Positions 53,801 through 63,821 of a stretch of DNA of 64,000 nucleotides are shown piece after piece. Location: contig CAUJNA010003749.1 of NCBI GenBank assembly GCA_963377175.1, positions 1,343,890 to 1,407,889 on the forward strand, given 5' to 3'. Source of the DNA: Effrenium voratum (lineage: Eukaryota > Sar > Dinophyceae > Suessiales > Symbiodiniaceae). A model generated the notes under the pieces. The model saw only the letters and a list, made by a program, of their open reading frames with translations, had not been told where the DNA came from and ran no database searches. The stretch's first letter is position 1; each line of letters starts with the position of its first letter. The position numbers and the translations under genes are program-made.

Positions 53801-56340
53801 ACGTCGCACATTCTGCCATCATCATTATACATTTGGTGTTGAATGGTCTCATTGAAGGCCCCCCAAAAAAATCCCAACAGGGCCACATGTAGGGTATGAA
53901 ACCTATTTATATATATATATATAATACATGCTACCCCCCCCCAGGGACCTACCTTTTGGTTGCCTCTCCAGTGCATGAATTGCCCATCTAGGACTGGGAG
54001 GAACGATCTCTCAACTAGGACCAGGACCAAATGAGACTAGAACCCAGGATCTCTCAACTGGGACTAGGACCAAACTAGGACTAGACGACCCACCTCAGAT
54101 TCTTACCAAAAATGAACTTCAAGCATAATTTCCTCTGCAATGTCCGGTATATTTTCTAATTATTGCAGTAAACTAGGGAGCAACCTAACACTAGAACCAA
54201 GGATCTCTCATCTAGGACCAAACTAGGACTAGACCATTTAATTCTACTTCTTATAGTATTTTGATGTCAAGTATTACATTCTGGTGGAAAAAAACTGTTT
54301 AATAGTTGGTCCTAACATGTAAATTCTGACTGGATATTATCCTTATTCCAAATTCAACTGTTCAGCTAGAAGTTGCATAGAACTTGACTAATATATTAAC
54401 TACAATTCATAACGAACTTCCTTTGTAATGTCCTTTATGCGTTCTATGTATTTCAGTAAGCGAGGACCATACTTGGCCTAGAACCAAGGATCTCCCAACT
54501 AGGACTAGGACCAAACTAGGACTAGCTAGTTCTGAAAGTGATTGAATTTCAATGTACAATGGTCTATTGGACAGGAAATCGTTTGTACCATTTAATTTGA
54601 CATAAACAATCAATATTTAAGTTCGAATCTAAATCGCAATTTTGGCTGGAGTATGTCCTTCTTGAGCTCCATTGAATTTCAATCAGAAATAAGGTCGAAT
54701 TTGATAAAACATACTAAGTGGAATGCATAAGGAAAGAATCCAAAGGTCCCAAACTTGTGTCTTTCACTAGTCCTAACACTACCTTGGTCAGAAAACACCG
54801 TAAAACACAGTGTTGTGTAGCATTTTTCATACTCAATTCACATCTCCACCAACGAACGCTCTCTAAATGTTCATTTGAACTTGAACAGGATTTAATTGGG
54901 ACTCAATACGGAAATATTTGGTCAGAATCCTAATGGTAGCCAAATTTGAGATTGCGAGTTTAAATAGAGTTCCTTTCCCAATATATACTTCCAATTCAAT
55001 ATGAGCTTTAACAGGATTTGATAAGGAAAGAACCCATATTCTCTAGACAAGTCTTCTTTGCAAACGCGAGTCCAGGCCCGAGTGAAACCCATTGAGACCG
55101 ACTGAAATTTCAGTTGAGCCTGGGATCAAGATTCCCTAGAAGACTTTGACCTACAATCTTGAATGTGGGCCTAGATTGAAACAGATTGAATGAATAATCA
55201 GGACTTGGATGCTTGCACAACACTGTGCCAAAGTACAGCCGCGCAAAGTACAATGTTGAATTTGGGTCTCGATTTGATTTAAATCGAAGTTTAAATCGGG
55301 CATGGATTCAAGATTCAAGATTCAAGAATCCAGGCCAAACTTTTCCAGGGATCTTGAATCCAGGCGTCGATTTAAACCGATTTAAACCGATTTAACTTAA
55401 ATCGGGCATGGATTCAAGATTCAAGATTCAAGAATCCAGGCCAAACTTTTCCAGGGAGTCTTGAATCTTGAATCCATGCCCGATTTAAGTTAAATCGGTT
55501 TAAATCGGTTCAAATCGACGCCTGGATTCAAGAATCCCTGGAAAAGTTTGGCCTGGATTCTTGAATCTTGAATCTTGAATCCATGCCCGACTTAAATTAA
55601 ATCGGTTAATTCGGTTTCAATCAAGCCTGAAGCTTCCAGAACGTCCTTGGAAATGCTTCTTTTTCATTGCTCTCCCCAAAGCCCAAAAAAGGGTAGAAAA
55701 CACTGCAAATACCAGTGAATTCATCAACAAGGTAGGTCCCTGGGGGGGGGGGTACCATATATATATATATATATATGTATAAATCCCGCTTTCCCTTGGG
55801 TGATTTGGAGAAGAGCAGCGGAAGAGATGGCTCGCGGGTTCTCAAAAAGGGACAGGATCCTGGATGTTCCTTATGCATGTGCCTGAAAACCAGACACATT
55901 GATTCCATGAACCATTTCAACCATGGTTTTTGAGATTTGACATGGCCCTCTGGGTCTTTTGGCACAGATGGTTTCTTGGAATGTCAAAAGGGATTTGGTC
56001 CAAAAGGTCCAAGGGGCACCCTCCATTCTTCGCCCACCAGGACTGCCCACAGCAGCCAGCTGAGAGCTCGCTTGGCTCTTCGGACGCAAATCCCCTCCTA
56101 GGTCCTCCAGATTTGAGAGGATAGAATAAGTTGGTACCCACTTTACTTTTTCCGGTTTTATCTATTTCAGTAGGGGAACCCTCCCAACCAAAAAAGAAAC
56201 GGGTGAGAGGTCGGGCACCAATTGCTGGGGGACCTCGCCTCGCCTGCTGGTGGTGCCGCCGCAGTCCGCGGACAAGACCAGCTTGCCGCCGCAAGGGAGC
56301 TCCGTGTGCTGGTGCGCCGCACCCTCGGGCTGTCCATTTG
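50795..56340 (-). CDS. glk: Glucokinase, N-terminal exon block
   Basis: Three exons join in phase: 56244-56340, 52899-53010 and 50795-50840. The product reads KLVLSADCGGTTSRLMLYCV, the nucleotide-binding DxGGTxxR signature at the start of Glk, then QEQKYPNIAFKSLQ and DIIKTFLFQDCALPEG. The expected next segment (xACxAVAGPVxxN) is not found nearby. The family continues with CRFTNLDW only at 10031, ~40 kb away. Either one very long intron holds the channel gene, or the scaffold joins pieces. Upstream, exon 56244 opens with ANGQPEGAAHQHTELPCGG, so a further N-terminal exon is expected to the right. Confidence 0.82.
50826..51205. repeat. Degenerate repeats of an exon-intron boundary
   Basis: GATGATGTCCTCCAAACTTT (exon 50840 and its acceptor) recurs as GTATGATGTCCTCCAAACAT near 50962, GTATGATGTCTAAACTTTTT near 51047 and GTATGACATCCTCCAATCTC near 51183, partly followed by GAACGTCG. 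Confidence 0.6.
52044..52161. repeat. MITE-A copy 13
   Basis: CTAGGTCCTCCAG to CTGGGGGACCTAG, perfect apart from one base. Confidence 0.88.
52267..52331 (-). CDS. Candidate exon, possibly upstream part of the channel gene
   Basis: 65 nt from acceptor AACAG|G to donor GTCCAG|GC, reading RARKQCRSHAEGIRAEDEFV and Q. It ends phase 0, which fits the start at 50142. If so, the channel gene would interleave with glucokinase. No family match. Confidence 0.35.
52658..52772. repeat. Family L element
   Basis: GGATCCTTACATTGTACACC ... AAATGGTGGTGTCCC ... TCTTTTAAGGAGCCC, pairs with 19763-19873. Confidence 0.75.
52899..53010 (-). CDS. glk: Glucokinase exon: LMLYCVDW...FKSLQ
   Basis: 112 nt from acceptor GGGAG|G to donor CTGCAG|GA. 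It encodes LMLYCVDWNDPVEKKK and QLIQEQKYPNIAFKSLQ. It completes GGTTS-R-LMLY with the previous exon. The lysine-rich insert is longer than in bacterial Glk. Confidence 0.82.
53308..53390. repeat. Family B element
   Basis: CCCCTGCTAAAAGTTCTTAA and CTTTTAGTGGTTTAATACGG, then TTAGTTGGCAAAAAGTT. Confidence 0.75.
53448..53547. repeat. Family I element
   Basis: TCCAGTAGTGAAATTTTAAA, CCAACAGGGGGAAATAAAAC and ATATTCTTAACCAAATGG. Confidence 0.7.
53985..55260. other. AT-rich island with CTAGGAC minisatellite
   Basis: Clearly more AT-rich than the rest of the window. Its first part repeats phrases such as CTAGGACCAAACTAGGACTAG and AACCAAGGATCTCTC. No exon, no MITE family and no open frame of note. Confidence 0.75.
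55275..55616. repeat. Large palindrome built from ~110-bp units
   Basis: GGGCATGGATTCAAGATTCA then GAATCCAGGCCAAACTTTTC occurs twice in direct orientation (from ~55297 and ~55401). It is then matched by inverted copies (AAAGTTTGGCCTGGATTCTT ... GAATCCATGCCCGA) up to 55590. The whole could fold into a long hairpin. Confidence 0.88.
56098..56237. repeat. MITE-A copy 14, 6 bp from a splice donor
   Basis: CTAGGTCCTCCAG start; right end CTGGGGGACCTCG. The glucokinase exon 56244-56340 ends six bases to the right. Confidence 0.82.
56244..56340 (-). CDS. glk: Glucokinase exon: ADCGGTTSR nucleotide-binding signature
   Basis: 97 nt from acceptor TGAAG|C to donor AGCAG|GC. It encodes a His/Gly-rich lead, then CGGKLVLSADCGGTTS. 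[AG]D-x-GGT-x-[ST]-R is the phosphate-1 motif of the glucokinase/ROK fold. Confidence 0.82.
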
Positions 56341-57842
56341 CTTCAGAATATTTGTCGTTTGCCCCTGTTGGTTTTAAGGGGGATCTATCACTACTGTTTT
56401 TTGTTTTTCCAGGCAACTTAATCAACTGGCAGGGCTGAGGTTGCTTTACTCACTTATAAAGAGCTTCCCAAAGACGAACCCTCCATATAAAGGAGAAGAT
56501 TCCCAAAGTAGCACAGTGGGGTAAAGCTTACTTGCCCCGGGACCAAGGCTGAGCAAGTTGATATTAGAACGGCGCTCGTTTTATTCGGCTCCGTTTTATT
56601 CTCTTTGAGATGCTCCGGTCAATTGCGCGAAAGATGGGCCAATTGAAATCTGAACCAGCAGTTGCCGGTGTTCCGTTGTGGGCTTTGACTCAGCGGCCCC
56701 TTAGGGACCCAGGACTAGAAGGTGATCGCCCTTTGGGGCCACGACTGGACCAAGGAAAAGTCGAAAGGTCAAAAGATCGGCTTTGAACAACTGAGCTCTA
56801 AACAGATCTCTGGTGCCCTTGAACTTGCTGCGATACGTGGGGAAGGTGACATGGAATGAACCCAGGCTTTGGGCCAAAGGCAGCCACCTGGATGGTTTGT
56901 TGGTACCCTCAGGGACCAGGCAGAGCACCAGCAAGGCAAAGTAGAACCAACACAATTTGTTGAATTTTAGCGGTGCCGAAGATGGATTGGGCCGATTGTG
57001 GAACACGCTTCAGTTTCACCTGCCCAAACATGCCATCTTTAGTTTCTGGCCGGTTGCTGAAACTCAAAATGCTCTTTGTCCATTGAAAGGTTTTAAGGAA
57101 CCTGACCATCGGGGTTCTGCTCGAAGGAGCAACGAGCAAAAGTTACTTATATCCCCACAAAGGCGTCGTCAATGCGTTATTTTGCCGTATTTTGCGTGGG
57201 AGAATTGGGGTTGTCCCTCCGGGGCCCCAAACTAACAGCAGACTGTGCTGTCAGTTCCTCATGTCGATTCCAAAGGTTTGTGGTGTTTCTGCATTGCTGC
57301 AACATGGTGTCAATCATTGCAGACTTTGCCGTCCCTCCCACTAACATGGCACCTGACAAAATTCGCTCCAAGAGGAAATTGATGGGTTGGGCCATGTTTC
57401 TTCGTATGGTCAACAAAACACTGTTATAACTAGTTATAACAAACTCCCCTCTTAGTTTGACCAACCCCTGGCTGTTTTGGAAGGTTTTCTTGTTGGGTTC
57501 AACAAAGGCGTATTAGAACCAACTGCGACCCTGCTCCCAACCACCCAATGGAATTGGAGCTGCGCCACTGCCGGTGGTCCTTTCGTTGGAGCCGCCAGGG
57601 CCAGGCGTTTTTTTGGCCCCAGGCCCCGAAAAGTGGTGCCGGAAAGTGGTGCCGTGGTTTGCCAGATTGCAAAAAAAAAAACCTCGGGGTGTGGAGGGTG
57701 CGAAAAAAGTCTCCCCCGCCTTTTTTTTTCTTCTTTTCTTGTCCTTTTTCGCGGAGGGTGATTTGGAGTCAACATGTGGACCCAGTGGGGCTGTGGGAAT
57801 TGCCTACTCCTGCGATACTAATGATTCTCCAGCTAAGGGGGA

Positions 57843-57936
57843 ATCCACTTCTCTGATACATCAAAAAGGGCTTCCCAAAGACTCAGACCTGCCATAACGG
57901 GGAGAGAGATTCCCAAAAGTATCACAGTGGTTGGGT
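57843..57936. repeat. Family K element
   Basis: CCACTTCTCTGATACATC ... GGGCTTCCCAAAGACTC ... ATTCCCAAAAGTATCACAG. Confidence 0.7.
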
Positions 57937-57977
57937 AACCCTGCACCATCAACCACAACCCTGCACCCGGAATCGGA

Positions 57978-58090
57978 ACTCGGTTGCTTTCTGCTCCCCT
58001 GCTAAAAGTTTTTAACTTTTAGTGGTTTAATGGAAGACCTCATTAGTTGGCAACAAGTTCAAGTCCTAACATCCCTTGGTAAAATGCACC
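57978..58090. repeat. Family B element
   Basis: CCCCTGCTAAAAGTTTTTAA and CTTTTAGTGGTTTAATGG, then CATTAGTTGGCAACAAG and AAAATGCACCC. Closest relative of 4811-4917. Confidence 0.78.
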
Positions 58091-58094
58091 CGGA

Positions 58095-58240
58095 ATCGGA
58101 ATCGGAGGCAAATCCGAGCTGCTGCTTTGTGCGGCGGGCTCTCCAGGCTGTGGTCGTGAAATTGGCTGAGATGCTGCGCGGCTGATGCGTTGGCCTGGCC
58201 ATCGGCGGCCCCCCAAAAGGCTCGCTCCGCTGCGGATGGA
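58095..58240 (-). CDS. Exon-like GC-rich segment upstream of glucokinase
   Basis: Open in more than one minus frame (e.g. AERAFWGAADGQANASAAQH). Position suits a 5' exon or targeting extension of glucokinase, but no splice phase could be fixed. Speculative. Confidence 0.25.
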
Positions 58241-59139
58241 CTTTCCCCCAAGCCATGGGGTCTGTGTTGTTCTCAAAATGTGCTCACGTTTTGTTAGGGA
58301 CCCCCCCCCAAAAAAAAAAGAATGAGAGTGTGTTAGTTGTTTTTGGTGTTCTTTTGAAACCACCCCAAAAAGGGTAACCATCAACAAGGATACACACCCA
58401 TATTGCTGTAATCTATGCAAAGGGAAACCAGGGGATGGGCATTCCAAGCAAGATGTAAATTAGGGGCGCTCTAAAAGTGAACCACGCCAAACAACAAACA
58501 ACTAAAATGCAACTGACACGAAAAGGATACCCTGCAGCAAAAACAATGAACCATATGCCCACAGGTTACTCAACTTTGCAAGAGGTTCGAAAGGCTTTGG
58601 AAGGCGGCAGACGATGAGCAGCCCCGGAAACCCAGTGCCTGCTGGTACCAACATGGGGCCCTATAGGCTACTACAACCTTTTATGAAGCCAGGTACAACC
58701 ATCTACAACAACCCTATGAAGCCAGGTAGAACCATCTACAACCTTGTATGAAGGCAGCTACAACCATCTGCTACCTTTTATGAAGCCAGGTAGTTGTCCA
58801 TCTACAAACCTTTTGTCGCCCAAATGGAACGCCCCACAGTCCCTTTTCAAACTGCCCCTTTCTGAAGGCCCGGGAAGGCGGAAGTCATGGGCCTTTGTGG
58901 CAAATTCCCAGGGCCCGCCACGTGAGTGGTTCATCTCTCAGTTGCCCAAAGCACTCAAAGGACCTAGAAACAAAAGGTGATCGATCACCTTTTGGGGTGA
59001 CTGAACATGAACCAAAATAGGGAAACCAGAAGGTCAAAAGGTCGATTCGCTTTGGGCAAGTGAACTAGTTCTTCCTGACTGTTGGCTTCGGCTTTCCTCG
59101 TGGCTTCCCGTTAAATCCAACCAACAGGAAATTCCCCAA

Positions 59140-59258
59140 CTAGGTCCTCCAGTAGAGAGGTTAGAATAAGTTGGTACCCACTTTTTTCTGTAGTCTATTT
59201 TAGTAGGCGAAGCCTCCCCCAAAAAGGGGGTTAAGAAGGGCACTACTGGGGGACCCAG
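59140..59258. repeat. MITE-A copy 15
   Basis: CTAGGTCCTCCAG to CTGGGGGACCCAG. Confidence 0.87.
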
Positions 59259-59567
59259 CCAAAAAACAGAAGACGCATATATTTTGACCAGAAACCGATC
59301 GATCTGGATGGGGTTAGGCTGTCGTTCCCGCGAGCTTGTAACCCAACTAGTCCGACTGATTTGGGCCCAGGGGACCACAGGTTGTCCTCGCTTCCATTCA
59401 TCAGGGCTCCATTGGCACCTCTGTTTGACTCGGCCGATAACAGGGGCCCGGAGTCAAAAAGTCGACCGCCGTTTCCATTAAGACACAGCGGGAGGGCAAA
59501 AGTAAAGGCAAAGAACCAAACCGCCCACTGGCAACGGGAAAGGGCATCCTTTTTCTGGGCTGGCCTC

Positions 59568-59666
59568 AGATCCCGTGCTAAAAGTCTAACTTTCAGTGGG
59601 TTAAATGGACATCCCCACCAAACACTGACAAGCTAAAAGGCTAAGGGGATGGCTGGGAGCCACCAA
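59568..59666. repeat. Family B element (GGCTGGGAGCCACC sub-type)
   Basis: CCCGTGCTAAAAGTCTAACT and TTCAGTGGGTTAAATGG, ending GGGATGGCTGGGAGCCACC. A shorter copy is at 60018-60083. Confidence 0.7.
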
Positions 59667-60431
59667 GTTTTGGTTGGTTGAGTTTAAAGGAATCGGAACC
59701 CTTGCAAAAAAAAACAGCAAAAGCCGCGGAATCCACTGAGAAACAACGACCGACTTGGTCCCTGTCAGACCTATCCCCCGGCTTCAGGGCTCCTCCAATT
59801 CCAGGGTCACCCCCCTCCGATTCCAATGGGGGTGGGGATGAACCCAACTTCTGGGCGGAACCCAAACAACCAACCCGAGACAAAGAAAGACACAAAGCTG
59901 GGCACTGAACAAGAGAATTGAAGAAATCGAAAATCACCCGCCCTCTTGTGGTTTCCCTTTACCCCATAGCCGGCCCATAGCTTTCAGCTTGGGTTAATAA
60001 GAATAAACCTCGGCTGTCCCCAGATCCCCTGCTAAGAGTGACTAACTTTCAGTGGGTTAATGGAACACCCCCCCCCCACTAAGCCAACCGAACACCCAAG
60101 AAAGACCTGAGGAACCAAGAACGCAACGGTTTTCCTTTCGGTTTCCTTTTGCACCCTGCCGCAAAGGTCCTTCCCCCCAAAAAAGACAACCCCTATGTGT
60201 GATGTTAGGTTAGCGAGAAGGGCTAGGTGACATACTTTTCATGTCGCCGGATTGTTGGATGGTTTAGCAGATTCATTCATTCGGTTTGAACCCTACCGCA
60301 AAGGTCTTCCCCCCCCCCCCCCCAAAAAAAAGGTTGCGAGCCAGATAGGTTGCTGTTTTCCGGCTCGAGCCATGGCCTCGCATCGAGTGAGCCGCTCATC
60401 ACCTCGAATCGGATCAGATGGTTCCTTGCCC

Positions 60432-60938
60432 TTAGGCAAGGCTCCGGACGAATCCCTGAAATTTTGGGTTTTCACCCACCAAGGGCTTCTTCGCGCCACT
60501 TCTGGACAAGATTGGATGGGTCATGAGGCTGATGAGCCTGATGAGCCTGCAGATCGTGTCCCTAACATTGCGCACCAGAAGCCCTTTCAAGTCAACGGCC
60601 ATGAAAGCTGCAATCTGTGATCCGTTCGATTGCCATAGACGCAAGAATTCACAAGGGCAGACACGCGACACAAGAGGCCATTTCTGTGGGTATGTCTCGT
60701 GGCCTACGACCTTGAGCCAGGTCTTTAGCACCTTGGAAGGGGTGGTGATGAGTGCTGCGAACCTTTCCGGGAGGTTGGGGGGAGGGGGGCAGTGGGGCAG
60801 TGAATCTGTTAGTCCTGGCTTTTGCCATGGATTCAAGACTAGAATGATCGCCGTTTCGGAGGATTTGACTGCCACAAACATGTCATGTAACCTGTGGTGT
60901 TGTCTTGTGTACTTGTACGTATGGCTTTTGCTTTGCAC
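60432..60938 (-). CDS. Unrecognised open frame, 168 codons
   Basis: Non-repetitive frame with segments such as RFAALITTPSKVLKTWLKVV and GSQIAAFMAVDLKGLLVRNV. Coding-like, possibly continuing in another frame to ~60340 (a shifted frame reads GEN/VKT at the overlap). The opposite strand is also open for 291 codons, so either could be chance. No function inferred. Confidence 0.3.
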   Translation of the reverse strand: MQSKSHTYKYTRQHHRLHDMFVAVKSSETAIILVLNPWQKPGLTDSLPHCPPPPNLPERFAALITTPSKVLKTWLKVVGHETYPQKWPLVSRVCPCEFLRLWQSNGSQIAAFMAVDLKGLLVRNVRDTICRLIRLISLMTHPILSRSGAKKPLVGENPKFQGFVRSLA

Positions 60939-60939
60939 T

Positions 60940-62250
60940 ATGCACCTCCATCAAAGTAAACCACCATCAAGCAAAGCACAAATGCCCATTGATAAACACA
61001 GAAGACAAACATGGGCAGGATTTGCGAACACGGTGTTTTACAATTTCACTTTCACAAAGAGTGGGACCTGCAATCTAGCTCATAAAACGCTAGGTTGGCA
61101 TAGGCAGGGTACATGTGCAGGCACTCAAGTTGGGCTTCCCTGCCCAATGCAAGCAGCACACAGACACATGATCTCGTGTAGGTACTCTCAAACCACAACT
61201 TCCCATGTTATGACAACGGGCCATGCATCTCCCAAGCTAAGCATGCAGAATGCAAAGCATGAGCAGGAGATTGGGGCCCTCGTTTTCGCCGCCCGTGCAC
61301 CTTTCAAGGTTCGGCCGATTGAAAAGGGCCCCCAGAAAATGGACACCCTGCGACATGTTTTTGTTTTTTTGAAATTAAGCCTGCGTCCCCCCAAATGAAA
61401 CATGGACTGTCGTCCTCATGCCGATGCTTCTTGACAGCACTTTCCCAAGAAATCGATTTGCCACTTGAAGTAAAACGGACCTCCATTGGACTTGTGCAGA
61501 ATGGGCGCCAATTTTGGGTAGCTCCTCTGACAAGGAAACCCCTTCCGATAAAAAAAACAAGAAGTTTAGGCGGAACCCACAAATAGAGCAATCCCATAGT
61601 GGTCTGTTGCGCGCAACCACGTTCCCCCTACCGTACCCCATAAACATAATATCATATATTATGATTCATAAACATTGGGGGCTTCGATTTCCGCACCTTT
61701 CGTAAGGTAAACAAGTTGCAGGTTGCCTTCACGGCCAGTTCGATTCTGCCGACGGAGGCTAGAGGCAAACTTGGTACTTGCTCAATTTGTACCCCAACCG
61801 ACAGCCAACCAAGTGCTGGAACCCTGCTTAGCCAAGGATACATCGCAACTGACCCCTTCACTTTGCTCTTTCCCACACATGGCCCAAGAATCTGCTTGCG
61901 ACTGCTTCCCAAAATGGAAAATGAGGGTGGACCCCTCTCAAAACAGCAAATTCATCAGCTCAGCCAAAAAATGGGATACTTCAAACGTCCCACTCCTTAA
62001 AGGATACATCCAAAAACAACGTGCTTCACAAGGGGATCCTGAATAAATCAGCTGGCGAAGGATGTCTTTACTTGCCCAAACGTATCATAAGGAACCCAGG
62101 CAAAGTTGCCTTTTTGGGCTGGTTCTCTGGACATGGTCTGCAAAAAATCATGAGAAACACAGAACTGGTGATTTTCCACAACCATTGTCTTGGCCCAAAT
62201 CTGGTGTGCTCCCAAAATCACATTTTTGTGATTATCTTTCCAAATGTTGC
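60940..62250. other. Stretch without recognised gene or repeat
   Basis: Mixed-composition sequence; I find no convincing exon, RNA or repeat family. Confidence 0.4.
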
Positions 62251-62295
62251 CTACCCTAAACAGCATATTTGAGGAGCCCTTGTTTGTAGTTGTTG

Positions 62296-62333
62296 TAGCA
62301 GTAGCAGTAGCAGTAGCAGTACAAGCAGTAGAG

Positions 62334-62427
<94 letters not shown>

Positions 62428-62575
62428 AGTAGTAGTAGTGGTAGTAGTAGTAGCGGTAGTAGTAGTAGTCGTGGTAGTGGGAGTAGTAGTATCGGCAGCA
62501 GCAAAATAATAGTAGTGGTGGTGGTTGTTGTTGTTGCTCTTGCTGCTGCTGCTGCTGCTGCTGCTGTCGCCGTCG
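62296..62575. repeat. (TAG)n and (TTG/TGC)n microsatellites
   Basis: About 60 TAG units to ~62480, then TGTTGTTG and CTGCTGCTG tracts. Open in several frames because of the period of three. Confidence 0.97.
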
Positions 62576-62719
62576 CTGTCGTCGCAAAATTCGCGGGCCG
62601 CCGCTAGGTGGCGAATTCGTCTCGCTCGCTGTCCTCTCCTCCGCTTGTCCCGGCGCGCCGCCGCCTGGCCACGCTCGCCGTCGCCTGGCTCGCCTCGCGC
62701 TGCCGGGCCCGGCAGCGCC

Positions 62720-63036
62720 CGTGTGAGTTGTTGTGGTTGTGGTTGTGGTTGTGGTTGTGGTTGTTGTTGTTGTGGTGCTGCTGCTGCTGCTGCTGCTGCT
62801 GTTGTTGTCGTGGTGGTGGTGGCGGGTGGGAAACGCCCACTGCTTCGCCCACCGCCCATCGCCTTGCGCCATCGCCCCCTTCGCCCTGGGGCCCTGGCCC
62901 CGAGCGCGCGCGGCGGAGGCGGACGCGCTGCCCGCCGCCAGAAGGCCATAGCCTTGGTCAGCAGGCCATGTTTGGGTGGGTGGGTGGGTGGGTGGGTGGG
63001 TGGGTGGGTGGGTGGGTGGGTGGGTGGGTGGGTGGG
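62720..63036. repeat. (TTGTGG)n, (CTG)n and (GGGT)n tracts
   Basis: TTGTGG repeats 62724-62775, CTG/TTG 62776-62815, and sixteen GGGT units at 62971-63036. GC-rich non-repeat sequence between is open in all frames. Confidence 0.93.
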
Positions 63037-63297
63037 TCAGCAATGGCCAATTGAATGAGTTAGAAACAAAAATAATAAAACATATGGCAAGAATAAAATA
63101 AAGGACCGGATAACCCCACATGTCTATGCTTATGAAGATGCGCCACACTTACATCGATTGAGGATCGCAGGTTGTAAAAGCAACCTGACATAGACAGTCA
63201 GTCAGCAGCCAGATGCTTTTTTTTGCATGCGCCAAGCTCTTCTGGTAAAAGCACCTCCCCAATAGCGGGTCGCGCGCAAGCAGCCTGTCTTCGAAAG

Positions 63298-63668
63298 TCA
63301 CGCTTGCAGCTGCGTGTGATCGCGGTAATACCAATAAGCATCGCTCGAAAGTGTCCAGCCAAAAAGCTTGAGGTGTCTGTGTGACTCCCACCAAGGGCGC
63401 ACTTTGGCTGACATTCTGTACTCACAGGAGCGACAGCAAACAGTGACTCGCCACCCATCTGGGAGTTCGGACCACTCCAAGGAGCCAGGGGAACCACTCC
63501 CAGGAGCCAGGTCGGGTTGAGCCCGTTGGCCGCGCTTCAGCCAAGCGCACGGTCAGCTCGCCCTCAATCTGTTCTTTCAACCACGTCAGCTGGCTTTCGT
63601 TCCAGCCGATGAGCATCTCCCGCAACCGGCTGCCAGTCCAACTGGGCGACATAGCCATTGAGGAACTC
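63298..63668 (-). pseudogene. Broken coding fragment of unknown family
   Basis: The upper part reads LREMLIGWNESQLTWLKEQI and EGELTVRLAEARPTG; the lower part, in another frame, reads LPDGWRVTVCCRSCEYRM and WWESHRHLKLFGWTLSSD. The shift falls at a ~25-bp tandem duplication (CCAGGAGCCAGG / CCAAGGAGCCAGGG, ~63475-63513). Together they resemble one protein interrupted by the duplication. Family not recognised. Confidence 0.4.
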
Positions 63669-63821
63669 ATCAACGCATTTCGTTTTCCAGCTAACGCAAG
63701 ATGGCTACGGCAGCATACTTTTGCTTCGTGCATGTGTACGCGCTTGGCTAGCTAAATGTCGATGGCTCAGTGCATAGCTGGCTTTTTGTGGGTCAGGCAG
63801 ACGATGGCGTGCGCTGAGCCT

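Noticed and set aside
60523..61398. 291-codon plus-strand open frame
   Set aside because: No recognisable motifs, overlaps a coding-like minus frame, low confidence in either; listed only on the minus side.
62048..63148. 366-codon minus-strand open frame with poly-Thr
   Set aside because: Driven by (TAG)n, CTG and GGGT tracts; remaining part is GC-rich and open in all frames.
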